A DNA stretch of 11,273 nt from Tritrichomonas foetus (GCA_001839685.1 MLAK01000887.1:8490-19762); one strand, 5' to 3'; shown: positions 1 through 7,818, numbered from the stretch's first letter. The notes: a model not told the origin generated them from the sequence alone. Translations and numbers: made by a program.

Positions 1-336
1 TGGATTGTTTTGAATGACTGGATTATTTTGAATGACTTGATTGTTTTGAATGATTGGATTTTTTTGAATGACTGGATTGTTTTGAATGACTGGATTGTTT
101 TGAATGACTGGATTGTTTTGAATGATTGGATTTTTTTGAATGACTGGATTGTTTTGAATGACTGGATTGTTTTGAATGATTGGATTGTTTTGAATGACTG
201 GATTGTTTTGAATGATTGGATTGTTTTGAATGATTGGATTATTTTGAATGACTGGTTTGTTTTGTGAAATTGATTCATATTGTGGAATTGATTCATTTTG
301 TGGAATTGATTCTGTTTGTGTAATTGGTTCTTTTTG
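1..336 (-). repeat. 18-bp tandem array A inside the Spt20 ORF (Q/N hexapeptide)
   Basis: Fourteen full copies of an 18-bp unit (tggattgttttgaatgac on the plus strand) run from 1 to 252, followed by a partial copy. Four more diverged copies at 265-336 keep the 18-bp register. On the coding strand the main unit reads QNNPVI; the diverged copies read QYESIS, QNESIP, QTESIP and QKEPIT. Substitutions are few and no indel breaks the frame. The array continues past the left edge, so its true copy number is unknown. Confidence 0.93.
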
Positions 337-2337
337 TTGATGAGGCGGAATTTGTGTCTGGATTTGATGGTCAATTGAACTGTGCTCTTTCATTTCCATT
401 TGTTTCTTTTGAAGGTGTTTCATTTGTACTTCTTTGAAGAGTTGCAGTAGAATATTTTGTTCCTTGAAATGAAATGGAACTTCTTCTTTGAGTTCTTTTT
501 GTACTGTATATTTTGTTTGTTCTGTTTGTTCAAGTTGTTCTTTTCTTGGTTCATTTTCGTTTTTGGGGTTAATTTTCAGTGTTTTCTCTTCTTTTCCTTT
601 GGATTCCTTCTCTTCTTTTTGAGTTTTTTCGACTTTGGTTTGGTTTTGTGGATGGTCTCTGTCTTGTATATCTTTTTCTTGCCACACTAAATATTCGGGA
701 AGTGACATTGTAACCTTAGCTTGTGTTTGTTCTTCTTCTTTCTGTTGCTGTTGTGGCTGCAGTATTTGTTGTGGCTGCGGTAGTTGTTGTGGTTGCGGTA
801 TTTGTTGTGGTTGCGGAAGTTGTTGTGACTGCGGTATTTGTTGTGGTTGCGGAAGTTGTTGTGACTGCGGTATTTGTTGTGGTTGCGGAAGTTGTTGTGG
901 TTGCGGAAGTTGTTGTGGTTGCGGAAGTTGTTGTGGTTGCAGTAGTTGTTGTGGTTGCAGTAGTTGTTGTGGCTGCAGTAGTTGTTGTGGCTGCAGTAGT
1001 TGTTGTGGCTGCAGTAGTTGTTGTGGTTGTGGAAGTTGTTGTGGTTGCAGAAGTTGTTGTGGTTGCAGAAGTTGTTGTGGTTGTGGTATTTGTTGTGGTT
1101 TTGGTATTTGTTGTGGTTGTGGTATTTGTTGTGGTTGTGGTAGTTGTTGTGGTTGCAGTAGTTGTTGTGGCTGCAGTTGTGGTTGTGGTAGTTGTTGTGG
1201 CTGCAGTAGTTGTTGTGGTTGTGGTAGTTGTCGTGGTTGTAGTTGTCGTGGTGGTTGTAGTATAGGTGGCTGAGGTGGCTGTTGGAGTAGTGATGGTTGG
1301 ATTGTAAGTTGTTGGTTGTACTCTTTGGCTGATTGAATGAAAACACCATTAGCAGTGATATCAATGTCAGGTATAACTTGACTTGGTAATTGACCTTGTG
1401 ATTGATTTTTGACTCTTTCAAGCTTAGACATGATCATTTTTCTGAGTTCGGTCTCAGTTTTGCCAGATGGTGCCCTTACACGTGATTTCTTTGGCTCCAG
1501 TGGATCAATAAATATGTTTGGGTATTCAGCTTGTAAAAATTCAGCTGGAGATTGGGCAATGATGTGTTTTGGCTGCCATCGACTTGAATCTGCAGCAACT
1601 GCACGAGTTAAACGTGCTACATTTGGGTCAGGGTCCAAACAGAGGAGAGGAAATCGATGAAGTAAAAACTCCTGCTCAAGGTCGACTGAAAAGCGAGCTA
1701 TATCGATTGGATTGGCCCGCATCAAAACACGAATAGGATATGTGTAGGCACGTCTTTGGTCAATAATTTCACATATTAAACCGCCATCATACCAGATTAA
1801 ATTCATTTTTTTAACTTGATCCAAAAATTTTGGAGGAAGCAGACCTCTTGAAACATAGGAAAGAACGTGGTTGACATCACTGGCCAAATTGCCATGAACT
1901 TCAAGGCCAGGATTAGCAGTTGTAAAAATAAAATAATCTGTATAAAAAATTAGATAGAGAGATACGGAAAAATTTTCAAAGGAATTGACTGGTAGAGAAT
2001 CATCTGGAGCAATCGGCTTGTTGAAAATCCTGGATCGAAAAATTGAGCGTTGAGTAATTTTATTCATGATTTCTTGACGAAAATGAGAGTAAAAAGAAGG
2101 ATTTTCGTGATTAAGATAAAACTTTAAATTCGAGTGATATTGGGTGAGAAGAGAATTGCCATAACATTGAAGGAGGTCTGGTGGTAAATCAAAATTACTC
2201 GGATTGAGAAGATCGCTATCGGAAAAATAATTGGTTGGTGTTTGCGTAGCCTCATCTTTTCGAAGTAATTCGTTGATAAAAGTAGGGAGGTGAAATTGCT
2301 CAGGAGTTCCCCCTTCGGCTGAAACACCTTCAGCCAT
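1..2337 (-). CDS. SPT20: Spt20-family SAGA subunit, C-terminus cut by window edge
   Basis: The frame is open from ATG at 2337 to base 1, at least 779 residues, with the stop outside the window. Residues about 55-260 match the Spt20 domain: a helix-rich start, LLPPKFLDQ near 170, the core W182-Y183-D184-G185-G186 followed by LICEI (compare the G-C-V-I-A-E-I-R-D-Y core of human SUPT20H), then PLLCLDPDPNVARL around 230-243, matching the family's PLCLDP segment. In SAGA, Spt20 is a structural subunit that helps hold the co-activator together in the nucleus; this role is from the family. After the domain come a Q/P-rich repeat tract (about 342-537), a K/E/Q-rich charged stretch (about 540-665) and a Q/N-rich repeat (about 668-779). 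Low-complexity C-termini are common in Spt20 orthologues. The gene is divergent from the DCX-NTPase gene. The start is the first ATG of the open frame and has G at +4. The family call is firm; total length is unknown. Confidence 0.87.
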   Translation of the reverse strand, partial: MAEGVSAEGGTPEQFHLPTFINELLRKDEATQTPTNYFSDSDLLNPSNFDLPPDLLQCYGNSLLTQYHSNLKFYLNHENPSFYSHFRQEIMNKITQRSIFRSRIFNKPIAPDDSLPVNSFENFSVSLYLIFYTDYFIFTTANPGLEVHGNLASDVNHVLSYVSRGLLPPKFLDQVKKMNLIWYDGGLICEIIDQRRAYTYPIRVLMRANPIDIARFSVDLEQEFLLHRFPLLCLDPDPNVARLTRAVAADSSRWQPKHIIAQSPAEFLQAEYPNIFIDPLEPKKSRVRAPSGKTETELRKMIMSKLERVKNQSQGQLPSQVIPDIDITANGVFIQSAKEYNQQLTIQPSLLQQPPQPPILQPPRQLQPRQLPQPQQLLQPQQLPQPQLQPQQLLQPQQLPQPQQIPQPQQIPKPQQIPQPQQLLQPQQLLQPQQLPQPQQLLQPQQLLQPQQLLQPQQLLQPQQLLQPQQLPQPQQLPQPQQLPQPQQIPQSQQLPQPQQIPQSQQLPQPQQIPQPQQLPQPQQILQPQQQQKEEEQTQAKVTMSLPEYLVWQEKDIQDRDHPQNQTKVEKTQKEEKESKGKEEKTLKINPKNENEPRKEQLEQTEQTKYTVQKELKEEVPFHFKEQNILLQLFKEVQMKHLQKKQMEMKEHSSIDHQIQTQIPPHQQKEPITQTESIPQNESIPQYESISQNKPVIQNNPIIQNNPIIQNNPVIQNNPIIQNNPVIQNNPVIQKNPIIQNNPVIQNNPVIQNNPVIQKNPIIQNNQVIQNNPVIQNNP
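748..1262 (-). repeat. 18-bp tandem array B inside the Spt20 ORF (Q/P hexapeptide)
   Basis: Roughly 27 copies of an 18-bp unit (plus strand: tgttgtggttgcggaagt and variants) encode repeats of LPQPQQ, LLQPQQ or IPQPQQ on the minus strand. One unit near 1170-1185 is short by 6 bp but keeps the frame. The array leaves several other frames stop-free, which creates long spurious Cys-rich, Val-rich and His/Asn-rich ORFs that are not genes. Its unit differs from array A but has the same 18-bp period. Confidence 0.9.
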
Positions 2338-2728
2338 TCAAAATTTCGATGAGTTGATTTAAACGGTCTCCGTAATGAATACTTTACATGATTATTTTTC
2401 TGGTCATATATGGTCATAACATGCATGAATTTTTTCTAATAGTTGGGTCTGAAAATCAAATTCTATGAGGCTATCAGAAAATTGAATGAAATGAGCTATC
2501 GTATCTAGAAAAATCTTGATCATTGATTGTGTAATACAATATCTAAGAATTGAATTCAAAGTTAGAAAAGTTCTGCGATAGATATATAGTATAACATTCA
2601 TAGTCTCGTGCTATTTGATTAATCAAATTTCTCTATAAACACGATAAAGAATGATTTTGAGGAAAATAAAATAATTAGCTAAAATTTTTCATTAATTTTA
2701 ATTTTAAACGTAATCATAGATATATCGA
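2338..2728. promoter_or_regulatory. Divergent intergenic region with a 16-bp palindrome
   Basis: These 391 AT-rich bases lie between two divergent starts (Spt20 at 2337, the DCX-NTPase at 2729), so they should hold both promoters. A perfect palindrome, atttgattaatcaaat, sits at 2613-2628, about 100 bp upstream of the DCX-NTPase start and 276 bp from that of Spt20. No clear trichomonad initiator (TCA-Y-T/A) was seen right before either ATG. A 65-codon minus-strand ORF at 2404-2601 has a plausible composition but no recognisable motif and is not called as a gene. Confidence 0.5.
2613..2628. promoter_or_regulatory. Perfect 16-bp palindrome, possible dimer-binding site
   Basis: The sequence atttgattaatcaaat equals its own reverse complement and contains TGATTAATCA, a layout typical of sites bound by dimeric homeodomain or Myb-like factors. 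Its place in a divergent promoter region makes a regulatory role possible. In DNA this AT-rich a 16-bp palindrome could also arise by chance. Confidence 0.35.
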
Positions 2729-4936
2729 ATGGAAGGCGAAAATCTTACAACACAAGCCAGCTATGTTTATGTTTACATGAAAGGACAGAAAAAGAAGTTT
2801 ATTAAAAAAGCACTTGTGTACAAATCACTCGCTCTATTTAAGAAATCAGTTTATAAATTATTCACACCGCCCGACCCGATCCTCACAATTCTAACTGAAG
2901 ATGGGAAAGTTATTACAAAAACGGAAGAACTCGAAAATGGTCGAACTTATATCGCTTCAACAGTTGATACAGATTTCGAAAAAAAAATCAATCTTCCTCC
3001 TCCTCCACCAGGATCACCTGAGGCCAAAAAAAGGAAGCCATTTCTATTTACTAATCCGTTAACCCAGGTCAATTTCAGTGAGTTGATGGATCAACTCCCA
3101 GAAGACGAAGGCAAAGACACGAAATCGCCAACAAAGAAACTCGATCAAAAGCTAAAATTCAAAGATGATGAAAATGAAGATGGCAATATGGATGATGAAA
3201 TTCCGCGTGGAAAAAAATTAATTCCAAAACAAGCAATTGCCATTGCATCGTTCCGAAAGAAGAATTCATTAAAAACTAGTCAGCCGTTTAAATTTGGAGT
3301 TAAATACCCAACAAATCAATCAACACGGATTGACATGAGAAAAATTTCACGCGCACCAACTCCATCATCAACATCATCAGAAGATGATAGTGCAAGAAAT
3401 CAAAGTGACATTGAAGAAGATAACGATAAGTCAAGTAACTTATCACCCACTAATAAATCTATTACTTCGAGGTTTTCGAATTATTCAAAAGATCGAAAAG
3501 ACTTCGGAAGAAGGAAATCAAGTTTATCAAAATCGGCTAAATATTTAACAAAAATTGTTGATTCTTCAGATTCTGATGAAGAGTCACCAGAAGCCATCAA
3601 AAGAAGAGAAGCAAGAGCAACTGCAAAACGACAACAAGAAATATTTGAATCACAAACACCTTTCGAACAAATGATTGGAGAATTAATTCAACCTGAAAAT
3701 GTTCCAAAGTGCTATTCCCAAGCTTTGTCTGCTCTTACAGATGATAGGCAACAGTTTATTTCGAATATTTCCGATATGGAAGGAGAGCAAATGTATTTAT
3801 GGATCAGAATGGCCTCTCAACAGCCCTTTTTACAAAGGGCTCCTTTACAGCCTTATCATGATCCAACTACAATGCAAGCTGCGGAATTCTTTGCAAATCA
3901 TCGTGGTGTGATAAGTAATGGTTTTGCGATGTATCGCTTTCGATCTGCAATCGTTGGACCACGAAAAAGTGGAAAAACAACAGTTTTAGCTAATTTTGTC
4001 GATCAATTTTTATCTGAATTGGCAACAGCTGGTGCTTATAGAAATACATTTGTTCTGGTTTTAGACATGAAAGTTCTTGCACCTATGCTTGAAAATGTAC
4101 GAGAATTGTATAGATTCATGATAAAACTAATTCTTAATGCACTTGTGAATCAGCGGCCAACAATACAAAGTGAAATATCTAAAATCAAAAGGCAATTTTA
4201 TTCAGTGACTGAAGGAAGTAGAGTTTTGATTCCAAAGCATGGCTTTCAAGACTTGGATTCTCTCGCAGTAAACTTAAATCGGATTTATAAAGATCCTGAT
4301 GCTTTTGAAGTTTGGTTAACAAATGTTTTCATGCTTCCTGTTCTAATTCCACGTGCTGTTGGATTTAAAGGCATTGCTTTATTTTTTGATAACTTTGAAT
4401 ATGGCGATTGTCTCGTACAAGCAAAAGAACCCTTTAGACTTTCATATTCTGTTTTTGCAATTGAACATATCAAGTTTGGAATGTCACACGCAAACTACAT
4501 GGTTACTTGTGAATCAAATACTCGACTTTATGAAGTTTTAAGTCCTGTTGATGAAGATGGAATAGATTGTTACTCAGGAATCGACTATATATCAACAATG
4601 GATGTTACTCAAGATATTGGATCGCGCGCACATGTGAAATACCTGCTTGAAGTTCAAGAAGAACCAGAGCCAATCGAAATAGTGGCAGAAATGTGTGGAG
4701 GAATTGTGGCTTATTTGATTCTTTGGGATGAACTCAATTTGACAATGTTCAGACTCGATAGATGTGATCCAAAAAGTGATACTTACCTTGAAGCATATTA
4801 TGATGCAATTGCGCAGGCTCAAAGATTAGTGGATTTACTGTTTGTATGTGAAGGATCTAAAAAGATTACAGTTTGTGGGGTGAAAAGAATTTCAAAACTC
4901 AAACAATTTGTTCTCTCTGAAGAAGATGATTATTAA
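2729..4936 (+). CDS. Doublecortin-like domain / P-loop NTPase fusion protein
   Basis: Complete 735-residue ORF. Residues 11-80 resemble a doublecortin (DCX) domain: a YVYVYMKG strand, a basic stretch, then VYKLFTPPD, ILTEDGKVI and ELENGRTYIAST, which follow the DCX pattern 'kLyT.dGk.v..l.eLedG..YvA'. DCX domains bind tubulin. Residues 88-310 are a polar, Ser/Lys/Asp/Glu-rich linker with a Pro run (90-94), probably disordered. Residues 384-735 look like a P-loop NTPase: Walker A GPRKSGKT at 410-417, a strand LVLDM (443-447), a Walker B-like IALFFDNFE (549-557, Asp554), a sensor-1-like strand MVTCESNT (591-598), and CGGIVAYL (656-663), which recalls the CxGxPLA region of STAND ATPases. The stop is TAA within TAAA. 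No signal peptide or membrane span is visible, so it is probably cytosolic and perhaps microtubule-linked. The substrate is unknown. The Walker A call is firm, DCX likely, STAND subtype tentative. Confidence 0.82.
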   Translation: MEGENLTTQASYVYVYMKGQKKKFIKKALVYKSLALFKKSVYKLFTPPDPILTILTEDGKVITKTEELENGRTYIASTVDTDFEKKINLPPPPPGSPEAKKRKPFLFTNPLTQVNFSELMDQLPEDEGKDTKSPTKKLDQKLKFKDDENEDGNMDDEIPRGKKLIPKQAIAIASFRKKNSLKTSQPFKFGVKYPTNQSTRIDMRKISRAPTPSSTSSEDDSARNQSDIEEDNDKSSNLSPTNKSITSRFSNYSKDRKDFGRRKSSLSKSAKYLTKIVDSSDSDEESPEAIKRREARATAKRQQEIFESQTPFEQMIGELIQPENVPKCYSQALSALTDDRQQFISNISDMEGEQMYLWIRMASQQPFLQRAPLQPYHDPTTMQAAEFFANHRGVISNGFAMYRFRSAIVGPRKSGKTTVLANFVDQFLSELATAGAYRNTFVLVLDMKVLAPMLENVRELYRFMIKLILNALVNQRPTIQSEISKIKRQFYSVTEGSRVLIPKHGFQDLDSLAVNLNRIYKDPDAFEVWLTNVFMLPVLIPRAVGFKGIALFFDNFEYGDCLVQAKEPFRLSYSVFAIEHIKFGMSHANYMVTCESNTRLYEVLSPVDEDGIDCYSGIDYISTMDVTQDIGSRAHVKYLLEVQEEPEPIEIVAEMCGGIVAYLILWDELNLTMFRLDRCDPKSDTYLEAYYDAIAQAQRLVDLLFVCEGSKKITVCGVKRISKLKQFVLSEEDDY

Positions 4937-5415
4937 ATTGAATATCATGTTTGTATAAACAAAAACTCAAATTGCGACTATGTTTTCTTTTTTGTATTTT
5001 CTTTAGAGTTTCATGATATATCTTTTGATTCGTCAGTTATCTTATCTTCAATGATGATATGAAAATAATTTTAATTTTTTTCAGAAAGTAAAATGATTTA
5101 AAAATCTCACAACATTAAAATGCACTGATTAGTAAGATGAAATGTAATATGCTGCGATTTCTCTTTTACCGCGCTCACCGGTGAAATTTTGATTAATATT
5201 TTTTGTTAACATATTTGTCCCATAATTGGGAATGCAACCAGGTAAACGTTGAAAAAGTAATGAAAAATTTGCTGTCATGGACAAACTTATTCAATTTGCA
5301 TTTTCTTAAAAATGACCGGAATTCTCACAAATTTAACAGACACAATTTTTATGATCATTCAAAAAGTTATTGCACACAGCAAAAGTTATTTTTTTTTTAT
5401 TCCGAAAGAAACAAA
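4937..5415. other. Intergenic spacer upstream of Vps55 gene
   Basis: AT-rich spacer between two genes on the same strand. It should contain the 3' end of the DCX-NTPase transcript and the promoter of the Vps55 gene. The Vps55 frame is open back to an ATG at 5203, but those 71 extra codons show no match to the family and read like translated spacer. The only GC-rich spot is a short palindrome at 5175-5184. Confidence 0.5.
5175..5184. promoter_or_regulatory. GC-rich 10-bp palindrome upstream of Vps55
   Basis: tcaccggtga is a perfect palindrome, immediately preceded by another CG-rich stretch (accgcgc), about 230 bp before the Vps55 ATG. It stands out against the AT-rich spacer. A factor-binding site is possible, but nothing else in the window repeats it. 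Confidence 0.25.
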
Positions 5416-5793
5416 ATGGTACAAGCTGTTCCTTTAGTTGTACTTGGCGTTTTTGCAACAGTTAGTATTGTCCTCTTCATAGGAGGCTGCGCAATCACCA
5501 AAAACTGGTATCCGCTCTTCATCATTATTCCAGCAATATTGACGTGCGTCGCGGCTTATTTATTTGTCGTTACTGGTCAAGGAGGTCTCGAAGGTGGATG
5601 GATTTCCAAAGATACGTACTTATTCTTTGTCGTTGTTTTCGGTGTATCAATTATCGGCCTTCCACTTGTTTTCTATCACTGTAGTATTATTAACTGGAAA
5701 GCTTTAGCTATGCACCTTGCTGGAGATGTTGCAACTGGAATTGGATTCGGATTATTTGTGTGGTTATCACAAAAGTACTCTGACGCATATTAA
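5416..5793 (+). CDS. VPS55: Vps55/LEPROT-family endosomal membrane protein
   Basis: 125 residues, close to yeast Vps55 and human LEPROT in size, with four hydrophobic segments at about 5-26, 31-52, 68-90 and 97-118. Family features are visible: GGCAITKNWYPLF (23-35) matches the LEPROT segment GCAL...YWPLF; DTYLFFVVVFGVSIIGLPLV (66-85) matches the segment ending in FGFPV; and INWKALAMHLAGDVA (92-106) matches IKWGA...LAGN. Vps55 works with Vps68 in late endosome-to-vacuole transport, and LEPROT limits surface receptor levels. Those roles come from the family. The ATG at 5416 is chosen because homology begins there; an in-frame ATG at 5203 would add 71 unrelated residues. No Vps68 gene is visible nearby. 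The downstream gene is convergent. Confidence 0.88.
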   Translation: MVQAVPLVVLGVFATVSIVLFIGGCAITKNWYPLFIIIPAILTCVAAYLFVVTGQGGLEGGWISKDTYLFFVVVFGVSIIGLPLVFYHCSIINWKALAMHLAGDVATGIGFGLFVWLSQKYSDAY

Positions 5794-6104
5794 TTTATTT
5801 CAACATGAACATGAAGTTTATTCTCAAGTGGAAATTATTTCAATAAAAAGAAAAAAATAGATTTTTTTCACTTTTTCTATTTCAGAGATTGATTATTATT
5901 ACCATTTTTGTGGGCACGGCATTTTGTTAGTTTCGATTTTAAAACAAACATCATTATTAAAGAAAAAGACTTTGTCATATCTTGAATTACTAATTGAGAA
6001 AAGGAGAAAAAATAAATTGGTAAATAAATGAATTGATGTTTATTGAGTCAATAATGCCCAATTTATCAAGAAATTACTTTTCTTTATTTAGAAAATGAAT
6101 CCAT
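5794..6104. other. Convergent intergenic spacer
   Basis: This spacer separates the 3' ends of the Vps55 gene (plus) and the kinase-like gene (minus). It holds an A-rich run at 5845-5857 followed by a T-rich run to about 5875, which could fold back and act on 3' ends from both sides. No gene is seen. Confidence 0.45.
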
Positions 6105-6112
6105 TCATTTTC
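6091..6112. repeat. Perfect inverted repeat spanning the kinase-like stop codon
   Basis: Arms gaaaatgaat (6091-6100) and attcattttc (6103-6112) are exact reverse complements with a 2-base centre. The TGA stop of the minus-strand kinase-like gene (6105-6107) lies inside the right arm. In RNA it could form a hairpin at the end of the coding region, possibly a 3'-end signal. Confidence 0.6.
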
Positions 6113-6737
6113 TGTAACGACCCTTTTGTAACACTCGTAGAGGAACAGCCATTGGTGTTTTTCGAGACGAGTGAATATTTGGGCGCACTAATAATGGTGA
6201 GCCGTAAGTGTAGCGAAATGAATTTAGCAATGATCTCCTGTTGTTAACAGGATGATATTGATGATATGGGAATCTTAATTGAACTCTTCGAAAGGGACCA
6301 TCTCGGTAAATAATTGCATCAATGAGAATTCGGTTATGGTGATGGCAATATAATAGAAAACGAACAATTTTCTTCATGATTGGCCGATACTTTGATAAGA
6401 TATCAAATTCATTGTGTATGATATAAGACATGAATAATTCATTGTGGACATACTCCAAAAAGACAAAGAAAAGACCATTTTCGTAAAAGTAGTTGTGAAT
6501 CCGGAGCATAAAATCAAATTTCAATGAACAGATAATGTAGGCATTGTAATTGTAATCTTCCTCATATTTTAATTCATTGGATATTATGGGGCCAGTATTA
6601 ATATCAAATTTCATCACCTTCAATGCATAGACAGAGCTGTCTTTGGTTGCTATGAAGATTTTGGAATCTGAATTTTTATAAATGCACCTTTCCAAGTGAT
6701 ATGAGCGAATGATTGTATTAACCTTGATGTTTTCCAT
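6105..6737 (-). CDS. Short pseudokinase-like protein without catalytic loop
   Basis: Complete 210-residue ORF. The N-terminal half resembles a protein-kinase N-lobe: a YHLERCIYKNSDSKIFIA strand pair with a glycine loop that has lost its glycines, VYALKVM containing a VAIK-type Lys40, a possible helix-C Glu55, a hinge-like FVFLEYVHN (91-99), and a helix-E-like IVRFLLYCHHHNRIL (124-138). After that the HRDxKxxN loop, DFG and APE motifs are all missing. The last 70 residues are basic (ending KGRYRK) and match nothing I recognise; the other minus frames across the junction hit stops quickly and show no HRD or DFG, so a simple frameshift does not explain it. It may be a pseudokinase, a truncated gene or an early pseudogene. 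The start has G at +4; the stop is TGA. The kinase relation is moderate; lack of catalysis is likely if the model is right. Confidence 0.55.
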   Translation of the reverse strand: MENIKVNTIIRSYHLERCIYKNSDSKIFIATKDSSVYALKVMKFDINTGPIISNELKYEEDYNYNAYIICSLKFDFMLRIHNYFYENGLFFVFLEYVHNELFMSYIIHNEFDILSKYRPIMKKIVRFLLYCHHHNRILIDAIIYRDGPFRRVQLRFPYHQYHPVNNRRSLLNSFRYTYGSPLLVRPNIHSSRKTPMAVPLRVLQKGRYRK

Positions 6738-7055
6738 GATTCTTAGATGATCAAAAAAGAAAATGAAGTGGAAATAATCTGATTTATTAGTTGTAAAAAT
6801 TGTTAACTTTTTGAATAAAAAAACAATTTTTTAGAAAAATTCTGAAGAAGAGATTGTGTATTGAATATAATATCAATTATTTCAATGTGTTTCTCAAAAA
6901 TCAAATAGATTTATTATTTGTGAGTCACGCTGGGAACAAAGTATTGAAAATAGATTTTTGAAACAAATAGTTGAAAACGATTGAATGTGACACAGAAATA
7001 TTCTTTGTAGCTATTCGTCGTTCTACTGTGATTTATAATATTAATGTCTATTTGC
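6738..7055. other. AT-rich spacer with no recognised gene
   Basis: This region lies upstream of the minus-strand kinase-like gene and should contain its promoter. A 70-codon minus ORF (6914-7126) has no recognisable motif and overlaps a better-looking short coding fragment in another frame. Confidence 0.35.
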
Positions 7056-7136
7056 TCACTTCTTCTTTTCGTTAAAATGAGGATCAAGAAATACTTCACG
7101 GAATTTATTGCACGTTGAATAATCAATGAAATTCAT
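7056..7136 (-). pseudogene. Short coding-like fragment, possible gene relic
   Basis: The minus-strand frame from ATG at 7136 reads MNFIDYSTCNKFREVFLDPH and a few more residues before TGA, 26 residues in all. The composition looks like real protein, unlike the spacer around it, and no family is recognised. It could be the broken 5' end of a gene or a chance run. Confidence 0.25.
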
Positions 7137-7306
7137 TGTGGTTTATACCATGAATAACGAATCATTAGACTTAATTGTCCTTAAAATTAGCATTAAATCT
7201 CATGTTTTTCACATAATTTGGGTCACAGACATTTTCAAGTGAATTTTTTATTTTTTATTTTGGCAATACATTATAAGATATATTTATATGAATCCAGATA
7301 AGAAAC

Positions 7307-7495
7307 ATGGTGATAAGTGGTAATATTTATCGTATGTGTATAATGAAAAATTTTCAATTTACTCAGAATCAGATCGATATTTCTCTGAATTTTAATAACT
7401 CAAAAAAAAATGTAAAGCATTTTCAGAAGTTATTGAAAAATAAAGAGTATAAACACGTACTAACAATTGAATTCCATTTTTTGGATCAAATCTAG
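7307..7495 (+). pseudogene. 62-codon ORF, possible relic of a plus-strand gene
   Basis: The frame includes a lysine-rich, plausible protein stretch (KKNVKHFQKLLKNKEYKHV near residues 34-52). No domain is recognised. Together with similar short fragments at 7563-7721, 8053-8341 and 8435-8638 on the same strand, it may be the remains of one or more lineage-specific genes. The low GC content also allows it to be chance. Confidence 0.25.
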
Positions 7496-7517
7496 CTATT
7501 TCAGAGGTTTTGAATGT

Positions 7518-7535
7518 ATTCAATTACAATTGAAT
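7518..7535. repeat. Small inverted repeat
   Basis: attcaatt and aattgaat are perfect 8-bp arms around AC. It lies in the gene-poor region between two relic fragments. No function can be assigned. Confidence 0.4.
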
Positions 7536-7562
7536 GATTATAAACTGTGAATTGATTTGAAA

Positions 7563-7721
7563 ATGAGGCTTTTTGATAGAGAAAAAAAAACTATTTATGA
7601 ACGTGCTTTGTTATTCAATATCATCATATTGAATAATTTGGAAAGACAAAATTTGATTTCACACTTTGGACCAAAAATATTTTTACTCTTGGAACAGCAC
7701 TCATTTTCATCAATTCAGTGA
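7563..7721 (+). pseudogene. 52-codon fragment with downstream in-frame stops
   Basis: From ATG at 7563 the frame reads MRLFDREKKTIYERALLFN and continues to TGA at 7719-7721, directly followed by TAA. The same frame then runs another 33 or so protein-like codons (LLENVKIQYVRKKIIDIF and onward) before the next stop near 7815. Stop-interrupted but otherwise protein-like reading in one frame suggests a decayed gene. No family is recognised. Confidence 0.35.
7611..7636. repeat. Perfect 11-bp-arm inverted repeat
   Basis: ttattcaatat and atattgaataa flank a 4-base loop (catc). Arms and loop form an ideal small hairpin. It lies inside the relic fragment at 7563-7721. Confidence 0.55.
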
Positions 7722-7804
7722 TAATTATTGGAAAATGTGAAAATCCAATACGTGAGAAAAAAGATAATAGACATTTTTTTGAAATGCCAAGCAATTCGAA
7801 CTAT

Positions 7805-7818
7805 CTCAAATATTTGAG
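7805..7818. repeat. Perfect 14-bp palindrome
   Basis: ctcaaatatttgag is its own reverse complement. It lies in the gene-poor stretch with no adjacent intact gene, so it is reported only as a structural observation. Confidence 0.35.

Noticed and set aside
10..267. 85-codon plus-strand ORF with a repeated NDWIVL motif
   Set aside because: It is antisense to array A, and its pattern comes entirely from the 18-bp repeat.
635..1273. 212-codon Cys/Gly/Ser-rich plus-strand ORF
   Set aside because: It is the antisense reading of the Spt20 Q/P array. The repeat lacks stops in several frames, so this and the Val-rich ORF are by-products.
687..1421. 244-codon His/Asn-rich minus-strand ORF
   Set aside because: It is a shifted frame of the same Q/P array. 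The Spt20 frame continues through with a recognisable upstream domain.
2404..2601. 65-codon minus ORF upstream of Spt20
   Set aside because: It looks mildly protein-like but has no motif, ends before the Spt20 start in a different frame and lies in the expected promoter region.
5203..5415. 71-residue N-terminal extension of the Vps55 protein
   Set aside because: The family begins at the ATG at 5416 with a membrane segment. The extension is polar, unrelated to the family and reads like spacer.
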